Source: an uncultured Bacteroidales bacterium (GTDB lineage Bacteria > Bacteroidota > Bacteroidia > Bacteroidales > CAIWKO01). Taken from it: 63,731 bases of DNA. The position numbers and the translations under genes are program-made. Numbering within the stretch: position 1 is the stretch's first letter; each line of letters begins with the position of its first letter. The stretch spans positions 1-63,731 of the forward strand of contig CAIWKO010000015.1 of the NCBI GenBank assembly GCA_903913285.1, written 5' to 3'. Below the pieces are notes generated by a model. That model was not told where the DNA came from. It did no database searches and was given only the letters and a program-made list of their open reading frames with translations. Below, one piece after another: positions 41,673 through 49,269 of the stretch.

Positions 41673-42299
41673 TTAAAATGACCTCACAGCCCGCACATAA
41701 AATGTATCGGCTTTAGCTCCGGTGCCGGAACCTCCTGCATTGCCAAATTCTACGATGGTGGCCAGAAATGCACCCTGTTCGGTCGAGCTCCAGTAGCTTC
41801 TGTTGGCAAAACCACCTATGTAAGCCTTGTTAATATATACTTTGCTCAATTCGTCCTGACTGGGCAGATACCAATCGCTATAGCCTCCAAGTGTCAGATC
41901 GCCGCAAACTTCTGCTGCGGTGCCCAATTGCGGGCAGTTAGCCAATATGTCTATGGTATTTTGATTACCTGTGCCGATAACTTCACCACTGGTTCCCAGT
42001 ATGTCTGTTCCGCTGCAACCCCAGGTGGCAACGGTGCTTTGGTCGCTTGGGGCAGCTATCAGTCCGTGCTGTGCTTTGGCGTCGAAGCCCGGGTCGCCCG
42101 ACTGAAGTATATAGGCAATAATGCCTCCCTGATAGCTTTGCCCTATGGTGAGATAGGTGCAGGTCCAATCGTCGTTGGTAGCTTTGGGGTTATAGTTCTG
42201 AGCCGAAACATCGGTGCATCCGTTAACCTTCTTTTTGCAGGCATTGAAAGTAATGATGCAACCAGCCAGAAGCAAAAAAATGACGAAAACCCTTTTCAT
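41673..42299 (-). CDS. DUF1566 lipoprotein
   Basis: 208 residues. Signal peptide with lipobox FNAC (Cys21). A short GCTDVSAQNYNPKATNDDWTC motif follows, common in Bacteroidota surface proteins. The rest is a DUF1566/Lcl_C domain: GGIIAYILQSGDPGFDAKAQHGLIAA, GGYSDWYLPSQDELSKVY, SYWSSTEQ and FYVRAVRSF. It is a lipid-anchored relative of the T9SS-exported DUF1566 proteins at 8.8 and 17 kb. Function unknown. A TATATTTG -7 element lies upstream. Confidence 0.85.
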   Translation of the reverse strand: MKRVFVIFLLLAGCIITFNACKKKVNGCTDVSAQNYNPKATNDDWTCTYLTIGQSYQGGIIAYILQSGDPGFDAKAQHGLIAAPSDQSTVATWGCSGTDILGTSGEVIGTGNQNTIDILANCPQLGTAAEVCGDLTLGGYSDWYLPSQDELSKVYINKAYIGGFANRSYWSSTEQGAFLATIVEFGNAGGSGTGAKADTFYVRAVRSF

Positions 42300-42335
42300 A
42301 AACCCGAAATCAATTTTAATATGCTAAGGACAATA

Positions 42336-42343
42336 CAAATATA
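42336..42343 (-). promoter_or_regulatory. -7 element (TATATTTG) of the DUF1566 lipoprotein gene
   Basis: Minus strand TATATTTG about 37 nt before the start codon. Immediately upstream lies a heptamer repeat (42353-42382). Confidence 0.45.
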
Positions 42344-42352
42344 GACAAATTT

Positions 42353-42382
42353 TGGCGATTGGCGATTCGTGATTGGCGATTT
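42353..42382. repeat. 7-bp repeat, about four copies
   Basis: gattggc, gattcgt, gattggc, gattt in tandem, the same heptamer seen at 25170-25196. Confidence 0.7.
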
Positions 42383-42479
42383 GTTAGCAAACGGAATGTA
42401 GAATTATGAATACAGAAGTCAAAATAGAGTTTGATACGATCCCGATATTATGAATGGAAAAGTGGCATAAAGGATAGCC

Positions 42480-42899
42480 TTAATGAAATAACTTTAGTGC
42501 AATTAATGTTTTAATTTCATTGGCTGTGAGCTCGTTCTTAACAATTATGCTCACGCTTTTGCCTTCTGTACCGGCCTGAGCAATGCGCAGATCTTTTTTG
42601 ATCTTATGGGCAACGCGGCTAAACACAACCATTTGGGCAGCTTTTTGCCCGAACACGAGTTCAACTATAAAAAAATTGCTTCGCGGCAACATATAAGCAA
42701 TGTTGCGTTTGCGGTCGTTCATGCGGAAACTCCAGCAGGTTTGTTCGCCTTCGTAGATCCATTCATCAGTAATAACATGACATTGCGAATGCGTATAAAT
42801 TCGGATTGATTCCCACAAACAATAAGTTGCGCCCAGCGTTTTCTGAAGTTCTTCAATAGTGGGCGGCTGGGTTTTATTCCGAAAGATAACGTTTTCCAT
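42480..42899 (-). CDS. DUF3788 family protein
   Basis: 139 residues, no signal peptide or membrane segment. The family pattern is visible: EELQKTLGATYCLWESIRIY, DEWIYEGEQTCWSFRMNDRKRNIAYMLPRSNFFIVELVFGQKA and a C-terminal VSIIVKNELTANEIKTLIALK. Small cytosolic proteins of this family occur widely in Bacteroidota and Firmicutes with no known function. It stands alone. Confidence 0.75.
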   Translation of the reverse strand: MENVIFRNKTQPPTIEELQKTLGATYCLWESIRIYTHSQCHVITDEWIYEGEQTCWSFRMNDRKRNIAYMLPRSNFFIVELVFGQKAAQMVVFSRVAHKIKKDLRIAQAGTEGKSVSIIVKNELTANEIKTLIALKLFH

Positions 42900-43097
42900 T
42901 CGATTGAATATGGGATGCTTCTTCTTTAATACACTTTATCTAAGTTGTACCCTGACTGAATAGGTATCATGTAAATGCAAAAATATAAAAAATGTAAAGT
43001 GCGGGAACTTAAATTAATGTTAAATCTGTAAGTAATTATTTAATGGAGAAAAAGAATGTTATTTAATGGATTAGAAGAGAGACCAATAGGCGTTGAG

Positions 43098-43751
43098 TTA
43101 CTGATCAAAAACATACTGAATAATGTTGGCCCCCATCTGCAAAGTTTTCAGTCGGGTAGCTTCCGAATCTTTATGCACATCGGGGCTTTCCCAACCGTCG
43201 CCAAGGTCGCATTCATAATCATAGAAACACACAAGCCTTCCTTCGTAAATAAGTCCGAAACCCTGTGGCGCTTTGCTGTCGTGTTCGTGTATCTTCGGCA
43301 GGCCGTTCGGAAAATCATATTTTTGATGATAGATCTTATGCGTGAATGGCAATTCAACAAAATCGAGTTCGGGAAACACCTTTTTCATTTCCCTGCGGGC
43401 ATATTTGTCGAGGCCGTAGCTGTCGCAGATATGTAAAAACCCTCCGCTTATCAGATAATTGCGAAGATTCACTACATCGGTGTTTGAAAACACTATATTT
43501 CCGTGGCCCGTTAGATGAACAAAAGGATAGTTGAATATTTCGGGACAACCCACATCCACGGTGGCGATATCTTCGTTGATGCTCGTACCGAGATTTTCGT
43601 TGCAGAACTTTGCCAGATTGGGCAACGAAGTGGGATTGCAATACCAGTCGCCGCCACCTTTATATTTCATAAGCGCGATCTGAAACGTGGGCACGGCAGG
43701 GCGAAATGCAGTTGAGATAACGAATATTACAAGCAGTATTAGTTTTTTCAT
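43098..43751 (-). CDS. DUF4159 family secreted protein
   Basis: 217 residues. Signal peptide about 1-19. The remainder is a DUF4159 domain, a GATase-like fold: FQIALMKYKGGGDWYCNPTSLPNLAKFCNEN, FVHLTGHGNIVFSN, LRNYLISGGFLHICDSYG and RLVCFYDYECDLGDGWE. In other Bacteroidota such genes often sit in aerotolerance (Bat)-type clusters, but none is seen here. Probably periplasmic; role unknown. Confidence 0.8.
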   Translation of the reverse strand: MKKLILLVIFVISTAFRPAVPTFQIALMKYKGGGDWYCNPTSLPNLAKFCNENLGTSINEDIATVDVGCPEIFNYPFVHLTGHGNIVFSNTDVVNLRNYLISGGFLHICDSYGLDKYARREMKKVFPELDFVELPFTHKIYHQKYDFPNGLPKIHEHDSKAPQGFGLIYEGRLVCFYDYECDLGDGWESPDVHKDSEATRLKTLQMGANIIQYVFDQ

Positions 43752-43981
43752 CTTAAAAATCGTGGTGCTAATGTAGCAATAAATCGGCTAACAGCTTGCA
43801 TTATTTGATTACTTTATGTTGGAAAGTATACTTACAAGTGAAATTACTTTCAATCTTAGTAACGCCGGTATGCCTGCAAATATTGTTAATGTCTTTCTAT
43901 TTCAGATGGCTTTGAGGTTATTCTTTGCAATTTTCGTCAGATAAATAAATCAGTTTTTTCAGTTTTACCGTGTTTATTTTT

Positions 43982-43989
43982 TATTTTTG
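43982..43989 (+). promoter_or_regulatory. -7 element (TATTTTTG) of glyA
   Basis: TAnnTTTG match 26 nt before the glyA start codon. The -33 region is T-rich without a clean TTG. Confidence 0.5.
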
Positions 43990-44015
43990 CAAGCCAAAAC
44001 TGTAAAACATTTAAC

Positions 44016-45296
44016 ATGAAAAAAGATACTCAAATATTCGACCTTATCCAACTGGAATACGAACGTCAGCTACACGGAATTGAACTTATTGCATCCGAAA
44101 ATTTTGTCAGCCAGCAAGTGCTAGACTCTATGGGCTCGGTGCTCACCAACAAATATGCCGAAGGCTATCCCGGCAAACGCTATTATGGCGGCTGCCAAAT
44201 AGTTGATCAAACTGAACAAATTGCAATCGACCGTGCCAAACAACTTTTCGGCGCCGAATATGCAAACGTTCAGCCACACTCGGGAGCACAGGCCAACATG
44301 GCTGTTTTGATGACCTGCCTGAAACCCGGCGACACTTTTATGGGACTGAACCTTTCGCATGGAGGTCACCTTTCGCACGGCTCACCTGTGAATTCATCGG
44401 GTATATTATATAAAGTTGTGGCTTACGGTGTGGAAGAAGAAACCGGCATGGTGAACTACGATAAAATGGAAGAAGTAGCACTGAGTGAACGTCCGAAATT
44501 GATCATTGCCGGTGCTTCAGCCTATTCGCGTGATTGGGATTTTAAACGCATGCGCGAAATTGCTGACAAGATAGGCGCCATACTGATGGCCGATATTGCA
44601 CATCCTGCCGGACTCATTGCCAAAGGTTTGCTTAACAATCCTGTTCCATATTGCCATATCATCACCACCACCACACACAAAACACTCCGTGGTCCAAGAG
44701 GCGGCATGATACTAATGGGAAAAGATTTCGAAAACCCATGGGGATTGCAAACTCCAAAGGGAGAGATAAGGATGATGTCGGCTCTGCTTGATTCAGCTGT
44801 ATTTCCCGGCGTACAAGGTGGCCCGCTCGAACATGTGATCGCTTCAAAGGCTGTTGCATTCGGTGAAGCACTATGTGATTCGTATGCCGAATATATGGCT
44901 CAGGTAAAAAAGAATGCTACTGTGATGGCCAAATGCTTTACCGACAAAGGATACAAAGTTATTTCGGGCGGCACTGACAACCATTTGATGTTGATTGATC
45001 TCCGTACCAAATTCCCCGAAATTACAGGTAAAGTAGTTGAGAATACTTTGGTTCGGGCTCATATCACTGTGAACAAAAATATGGTTCCATTCGATAGCCG
45101 TTCGCCATTCACAACCTCAGGTTTGAGGGTTGGAACACCTGCCATCACAACCCGTGGTATGAAAGAAAACCACATGCCCCTTATCGTCGATCTTCTTGAT
45201 GAAGTGATATCAAATATCGAAAATGAATCAACCATTGCTTCTGTGAGTGATAGAGTGCAGAAAATGATGCGCGATTTCCCTTTGTTTGCTTATTAA
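44016..45296 (+). CDS. glyA: Serine hydroxymethyltransferase
   Basis: 426 residues, the usual length. Cytosolic PLP enzyme interconverting serine and glycine with tetrahydrofolate, the main source of one-carbon units. Visible hallmarks: [10 protein letters not shown] (about 21-30), [39 protein letters not shown], the PLP lysine in [14 protein letters not shown], and the C-terminal [14 protein letters not shown]. Monocistronic, with a candidate promoter upstream and a clear terminator downstream. Confidence 0.98.
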   Translation: MKKDTQIFDLIQLEYERQLHGIELIASENFVSQQVLDSMGSVLTNKYAEGYPGKRYYGGCQIVDQTEQIAIDRAKQLFGAEYANVQPHSGAQANMAVLMTCLKPGDTFMGLNLSHGGHLSHGSPVNSSGILYKVVAYGVEEETGMVNYDKMEEVALSERPKLIIAGASAYSRDWDFKRMREIADKIGAILMADIAHPAGLIAKGLLNNPVPYCHIITTTTHKTLRGPRGGMILMGKDFENPWGLQTPKGEIRMMSALLDSAVFPGVQGGPLEHVIASKAVAFGEALCDSYAEYMAQVKKNATVMAKCFTDKGYKVISGGTDNHLMLIDLRTKFPEITGKVVENTLVRAHITVNKNMVPFDSRSPFTTSGLRVGTPAITTRGMKENHMPLIVDLLDEVISNIENESTIASVSDRVQKMMRDFPLFAY

Positions 45297-45312
45297 TAAT
45301 ATAACGCTAGAC

Positions 45313-45350
45313 AAAAACACCTGTTGAAAATATCAGCAGGTGTTTTTTTT
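45313..45350 (+). terminator. Intrinsic terminator of glyA
   Basis: aaaaacacctgttga, loop aaata, tcagcaggtgttttt (one G-T pair), with a longer T-run following. Confidence 0.9.
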
Positions 45351-45381
45351 TATTAATGAAAAAAAAACAGGCAATTTCATG

Positions 45382-45412
45382 TTGATTGCTACGTTTATTT
45401 GAATTACTTTTG
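45382..45412 (+). promoter_or_regulatory. Promoter abutting the sixA-like start codon
   Basis: TTG (45382-45384), 20-nt spacer, TACTTTTG (45405-45412). Only 4 nt separate the -7 element from the ATG at 45417, so the message would be leaderless or nearly so. Confidence 0.6.
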
Positions 45413-45416
45413 AAAG

Positions 45417-45908
45417 ATGAAAACCATTTATCTAATACGTCACGCTAAAGCTATTCCTGAGCATTCTGATATGCCTGACGAAAAACGTACTCTGGTGGAA
45501 GAAGGCATTGAACAGACCGAAAAGATATGCGATTATTTAAGTAAAAATCGTTGTAAATGTCAGCACATCTATACAAGCAATGCTGTAAGATCATTGGAAA
45601 CTGCACGTATTTTGGCAAAAGGATTTAAGTCCAGCACTAAAGAGATAATAATCGAACCCCGTCTATATTCAGGTACCACCGATGCATATCTGGATGTTTT
45701 ATACCGTCAGCCAAAAGAGGTTACTCATCTGGCAATTGTTGGACACAATCCTAATGTTACTGACTTTGCAAATTGTTTTCTGTCAGAAATGATACATAAT
45801 TTACCCACTTCAGCTGTGCTTTGCATTGAAATTGATACCGATAATTGGACGGATATTGATCTGGCTACACATCGCAAACGTTTTCTGATAACCCCTAAAA
45901 CACTATGA
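45417..45908 (+). CDS. SixA-like histidine phosphatase
   Basis: 163 residues. Histidine-phosphatase fold: catalytic RHAK at residues 8-11 (IRHAKAIPEHSDMPD), DEKRTLVEEGIEQTEKI, TSNAVRSLETARIL and the second histidine in IVGHNPNVTDFA. This is the SixA/phosphohistidine-phosphatase subgroup (RHA rather than RHG). It is followed after 1 bp by a Ppx/GppA gene, a pairing common in this phylum that suggests phosphate or polyphosphate signalling. The target is unknown. Confidence 0.87.
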   Translation: MKTIYLIRHAKAIPEHSDMPDEKRTLVEEGIEQTEKICDYLSKNRCKCQHIYTSNAVRSLETARILAKGFKSSTKEIIIEPRLYSGTTDAYLDVLYRQPKEVTHLAIVGHNPNVTDFANCFLSEMIHNLPTSAVLCIEIDTDNWTDIDLATHRKRFLITPKTL

Positions 45909-45909
45909 T

Positions 45910-46800
45910 ATGCTATTTGCATCCATAGATATTGGTACCAATGCTATGAGACTTTTATTCTCCGATGTTCATATCCGCGATGGAATTGCAATTGCTGAAA
46001 AAGCTTCACTAATCAGGATTCCTATCCGATTGGGGGATGATGTCTTTAAACTAAACCGTATATCGGATACTAAGACTGAAGAATTGTTGCAAACAATGCT
46101 GGCTTTCAAACTGCTGATTGATGTGTTCAAACCTGTCACTTCTCAGGCATGTGCCACTGCAGCCATGCGCGAAGCTGATAATCGTGACGCGGTAGTTGAA
46201 AAGATCAGAAACAAGACCGGCATTGAAGTTAAGATAATAAGCGGGCTTGAAGAAGCTGAAATTATTTCACTGGCAGAAACTCTTGATGTAAAAAAATATC
46301 ATAGATACAAAATGTATGTGGATGTGGGTGGTGGTAGCACCGAAATATCTCTGCTTGAAGATCATAAAATTATTGAATCGCGCTCGTTTAAAATAGGCAC
46401 CATTCGTTATTTGAACGATAAAGTTGATGAAAGTGAGTGGAAAAGCATGAAACAATGGCTTAAAGGCTTTAAATCTGATTTCGATAAGCTATACCTGATA
46501 GGGTCGGGGGGCAATATCAATAAGCTTGCAAAGCTATACGGCAAAAAAGTTGTTAATACAATATGTTTTAAAGAAATAGAGGATGCTTTTCATCATTTAA
46601 ATCAATATTCTGTTGAGGAGCGTATCGATAAACTCGGTCTTCGCCGCGATAGAGCCGATGTGATTGTTCCGGCAGCGAAGATATTTATCAAGATCATGAA
46701 ATTGGTAAAGGCCGATTTTGTGTATGTACCGAAGATCGGCTTGGCCGATGGTCTGATCTACAAAATGTATTATGAGTATGTGAAAACTCATACCATTTAA
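45910..46800 (+). CDS. Ppx/GppA-family phosphatase
   Basis: 296 residues, the short form without the C-terminal HD-like domains of E. coli Ppx. Actin-like ATPase-fold motifs: ASIDIGTNAMRLLFSDV (4-18), TSQACATAAMREADNRD, SGLEEAEII, VDVGGGSTEISLLED and IGSGGNINKLAKLYG. It probably hydrolyses polyphosphate or (p)ppGpp. The start lies 1 bp after the stop of the SixA-like gene, so the two are almost certainly co-translated. Confidence 0.88.
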   Translation: MLFASIDIGTNAMRLLFSDVHIRDGIAIAEKASLIRIPIRLGDDVFKLNRISDTKTEELLQTMLAFKLLIDVFKPVTSQACATAAMREADNRDAVVEKIRNKTGIEVKIISGLEEAEIISLAETLDVKKYHRYKMYVDVGGGSTEISLLEDHKIIESRSFKIGTIRYLNDKVDESEWKSMKQWLKGFKSDFDKLYLIGSGGNINKLAKLYGKKVVNTICFKEIEDAFHHLNQYSVEERIDKLGLRRDRADVIVPAAKIFIKIMKLVKADFVYVPKIGLADGLIYKMYYEYVKTHTI

Positions 46801-46901
46801 ACCATTACAGGGTGCACCGTGCAGGACCTTTTCACAAATTATTAATTGTTTCAATCGGTTTATAGAACTCAGATACTTTAGGTGTAATTTTTCGAACAGG
46901 T

Positions 46902-46932
46902 TTGTTCAGTTCTGAAAATTTATGTAGGTTTG
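46902..46932 (+). promoter_or_regulatory. Housekeeping promoter of iorAB
   Basis: TTG (46902-46904), 20-nt spacer, TAGGTTTG (46925-46932); start codon 29 nt further on. Confidence 0.65.
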
Positions 46933-46960
46933 TACCAAAATAAAAGATAAAAAGAAAACT

Positions 46961-48577
46961 ATGCAAAAACTAATGTTGTTGGGCGACGAAGCCATTGCGC
47001 AGGGGGCCATTGATGCAGGTATAACAGGCATTTATGCCTATCCGGGTACTCCGTCCACCGAAATTACTGAATATGTAGAACATTCCCGCGAAGCAAAAGA
47101 AAAGAATATAAAAGCTTATTGGGCTGCCAACGAAAAAACTGCTGTCGAAGGAGCTATCGGAATGGCTTACGCCGGACGAAGAACCATGGCTTGCATGAAA
47201 CATGTTGGGCTGAATGTGGCTGCCGATGCATTTATCAATTCCGCTATAACAGGTACTAACGGCGGAATGATAGTTGTGGCTGCCGACGACCCTTCGATGC
47301 ACTCTTCGCAAAACGAGCAGGATTCAAGATTCTATGGAAAATTTTCACTACTGCCTATATTGGAACCAACCAACCAACAAGAAGCCTACGATATGGTTCA
47401 TTATGGATTTGAATTATCCGAGAAATATCATCTTCCTGTGCTGATGCGTATCACCACTCGTTTGGCACATTCACGTTCGGGTGTCGTTCGTAAAGAATCC
47501 AGAGACCAAAACACTATGCAACTGCCCAAGGACCTTCGTCAATATATTTTATTGCCTGCAATAGCACGTACCCGTTACAAAGGATTACTTAATGTACAAA
47601 AAGATCTGATAACAGAAGGGGAGAATTCTCCGTACAATAAATACATCGATGGTGCAGATAAAAAACTTGGTATAATAACATTTGGAATTGCTTTCAACTA
47701 TCTTATGGAAAATTTTCCTGATAGAGTAGTTCCTTATCCGGTGTTGAAAATATCGCAATATCCTGCTCCGCGCAAAATGATTGAAAAAATATGCAAAGAA
47801 TGTGATGAGGTTATTGTTTTTGAAGAAGGTGCTCCGATGATAGAAGAACTTCTTAGAGGTTATCTTAATAATAGTTTGAAAATTAAAGGACGTTTGGATG
47901 ATACATTACCTCGTGACGGAGAATTAAATCCAAATATAGTAGGAGCGGCTCTCGGACTCGAAATTTCAAAATCAGCAGCAATTCCTTCAATTGTCGTTGG
48001 TCGGCCACCTTCACTTTGCGAGGGTTGTTCGCATATCGACACCTATTTGGCTTTGAACGAAGCCATTGCTCCTTACGGAAAAGGTCGTGTTTTTGCCGAT
48101 ATTGGTTGTTATACTTTAGGTGCACTGCCTCCTTTTGAAGCAATTAATTCGTGTGTGGATATGGGCGCTTCAATCACCATGGCAAAGGGTGCTTCCAATG
48201 CAGGTCTGCTACCTTCGGTAGCTGTGATAGGCGATTCTACTTTTACCCACTCAGGCATGACAGGCTTGTTGGATTGTGTGAATGATAAAACTCCAGTAAC
48301 GGTTGTTATTCTTGATAACAGTATCACGGCAATGACAGGCGGACAAAAATCAGCAGCCACCGGAAAAGTAGCTGATATTTGTAAAGGACTTGGTGTTGAA
48401 CCTGAGCATTTGCATATTATCAAACCTTTGCGCAAGAATCATGAAGAAAACGTGCAGATATTTAAAAATGAATTGGAATATCAGGGCGTTTCGGTTATTA
48501 TTCCAACTCGCGAATGCATTGTTTCATTGAATAAACGTATGCGCGAAAAATTCAAAGAAAAAAAGGCAGCTGTTTAA
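46961..48577 (+). CDS. iorA: Indolepyruvate:ferredoxin oxidoreductase alpha subunit
   Basis: 538 residues. It oxidatively decarboxylates aryl pyruvates (from aromatic amino acids) to aryl acetyl-CoA, or runs in reverse. N-terminal pyrimidine-binding domain: GDEAIAQGAIDAGITGIYAYPGTPSTEI. The conserved PPSLCEGCSH follows, then the TPP-binding segment GDSTFTHSGMTGLLDCVNDKTPVTVVILDNSITAMTGGQ. The C-terminal 2x[4Fe-4S] ferredoxin domain of archaeal IorA is absent; the protein ends about 20 residues after IIPTRECIV. Operon with iorB, 33 bp downstream. Confidence 0.93.
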   Translation: MQKLMLLGDEAIAQGAIDAGITGIYAYPGTPSTEITEYVEHSREAKEKNIKAYWAANEKTAVEGAIGMAYAGRRTMACMKHVGLNVAADAFINSAITGTNGGMIVVAADDPSMHSSQNEQDSRFYGKFSLLPILEPTNQQEAYDMVHYGFELSEKYHLPVLMRITTRLAHSRSGVVRKESRDQNTMQLPKDLRQYILLPAIARTRYKGLLNVQKDLITEGENSPYNKYIDGADKKLGIITFGIAFNYLMENFPDRVVPYPVLKISQYPAPRKMIEKICKECDEVIVFEEGAPMIEELLRGYLNNSLKIKGRLDDTLPRDGELNPNIVGAALGLEISKSAAIPSIVVGRPPSLCEGCSHIDTYLALNEAIAPYGKGRVFADIGCYTLGALPPFEAINSCVDMGASITMAKGASNAGLLPSVAVIGDSTFTHSGMTGLLDCVNDKTPVTVVILDNSITAMTGGQKSAATGKVADICKGLGVEPEHLHIIKPLRKNHEENVQIFKNELEYQGVSVIIPTRECIVSLNKRMREKFKEKKAAV

Positions 48578-48610
48578 TCAAATCAATTATCAACTGAAAA
48601 AGAATTTACA

Positions 48611-49195
48611 ATGAAAAAAGATATAATTTTAGGCGGAGTTGGCGGTCAGGGAATACTTTCTATTGCTGCTGTTATTGGTTATGCCGCTATCGATATGGGC
48701 TTGTTCATCAAACAGGCCGAAGTGCACGGAATGAGTCAGCGTGGCGGAGATGTTCAATCCAATCTGCGTATTTCCGATAGGGAAATTTTTTCCGATCTTA
48801 TCCCTCAGGGAAAAGCCGACCTGATTATCTCGGTCGAACCAATGGAATCCCTGCGCTACATTCCAATGCTTTCACCCGATGGCTGGCTAATAACCAACAG
48901 TGAACCTTTCATCAATATTCCGAATTATCCCGAATTGGAAAAGATTCATAATGAGATTCGTTCCTTTCCAAGACATGTATTGATCGAAGCCGATAAAATG
49001 GCCAAAGAAATCAATGCAGCAAAATCAGCCAATATGATCATACTCGGAGCTTCATCTCCGTTTTTAGGTATCGAATTCGAAAAGCTTGAAAATGCAATCA
49101 AAGCTATCTTTGGTAAAAAAGGTGACGACGTAATCCAAACCAACCTCAACGCTCTGAATTTGGGACGCGAGTTCGCCCTGAAGCATATCAAATGA
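48611..49195 (+). CDS. iorB: Indolepyruvate:ferredoxin oxidoreductase beta subunit
   Basis: 194 residues. Gamma-domain-type subunit with the family start DIILGGVGGQGILSIAAVIGYAA and the strongly conserved KQAEVHGMSQRGGDVQSNLRIS. It completes the IorAB enzyme with the gene just upstream. The 33-bp spacing and following terminator indicate a two-gene transcript. Confidence 0.94.
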   Translation: MKKDIILGGVGGQGILSIAAVIGYAAIDMGLFIKQAEVHGMSQRGGDVQSNLRISDREIFSDLIPQGKADLIISVEPMESLRYIPMLSPDGWLITNSEPFINIPNYPELEKIHNEIRSFPRHVLIEADKMAKEINAAKSANMIILGASSPFLGIEFEKLENAIKAIFGKKGDDVIQTNLNALNLGREFALKHIK

Positions 49196-49224
49196 TCCGA
49201 TCGACAATTGAATAATATCAATTA

Positions 49225-49253
49225 AAAAAAGCCGGTTACAAGCCGGCTTTTTT
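49225..49253. terminator. Bidirectional intrinsic terminator
   Basis: aaaaaagccgg, loop ttacaag, ccggctttttt. It lies between the convergent iorB (ends 49195) and VIT-vWA gene (ends 49270) and can serve both. Confidence 0.92.
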
Positions 49254-49269
49254 ATTTGGATAGATCAAA

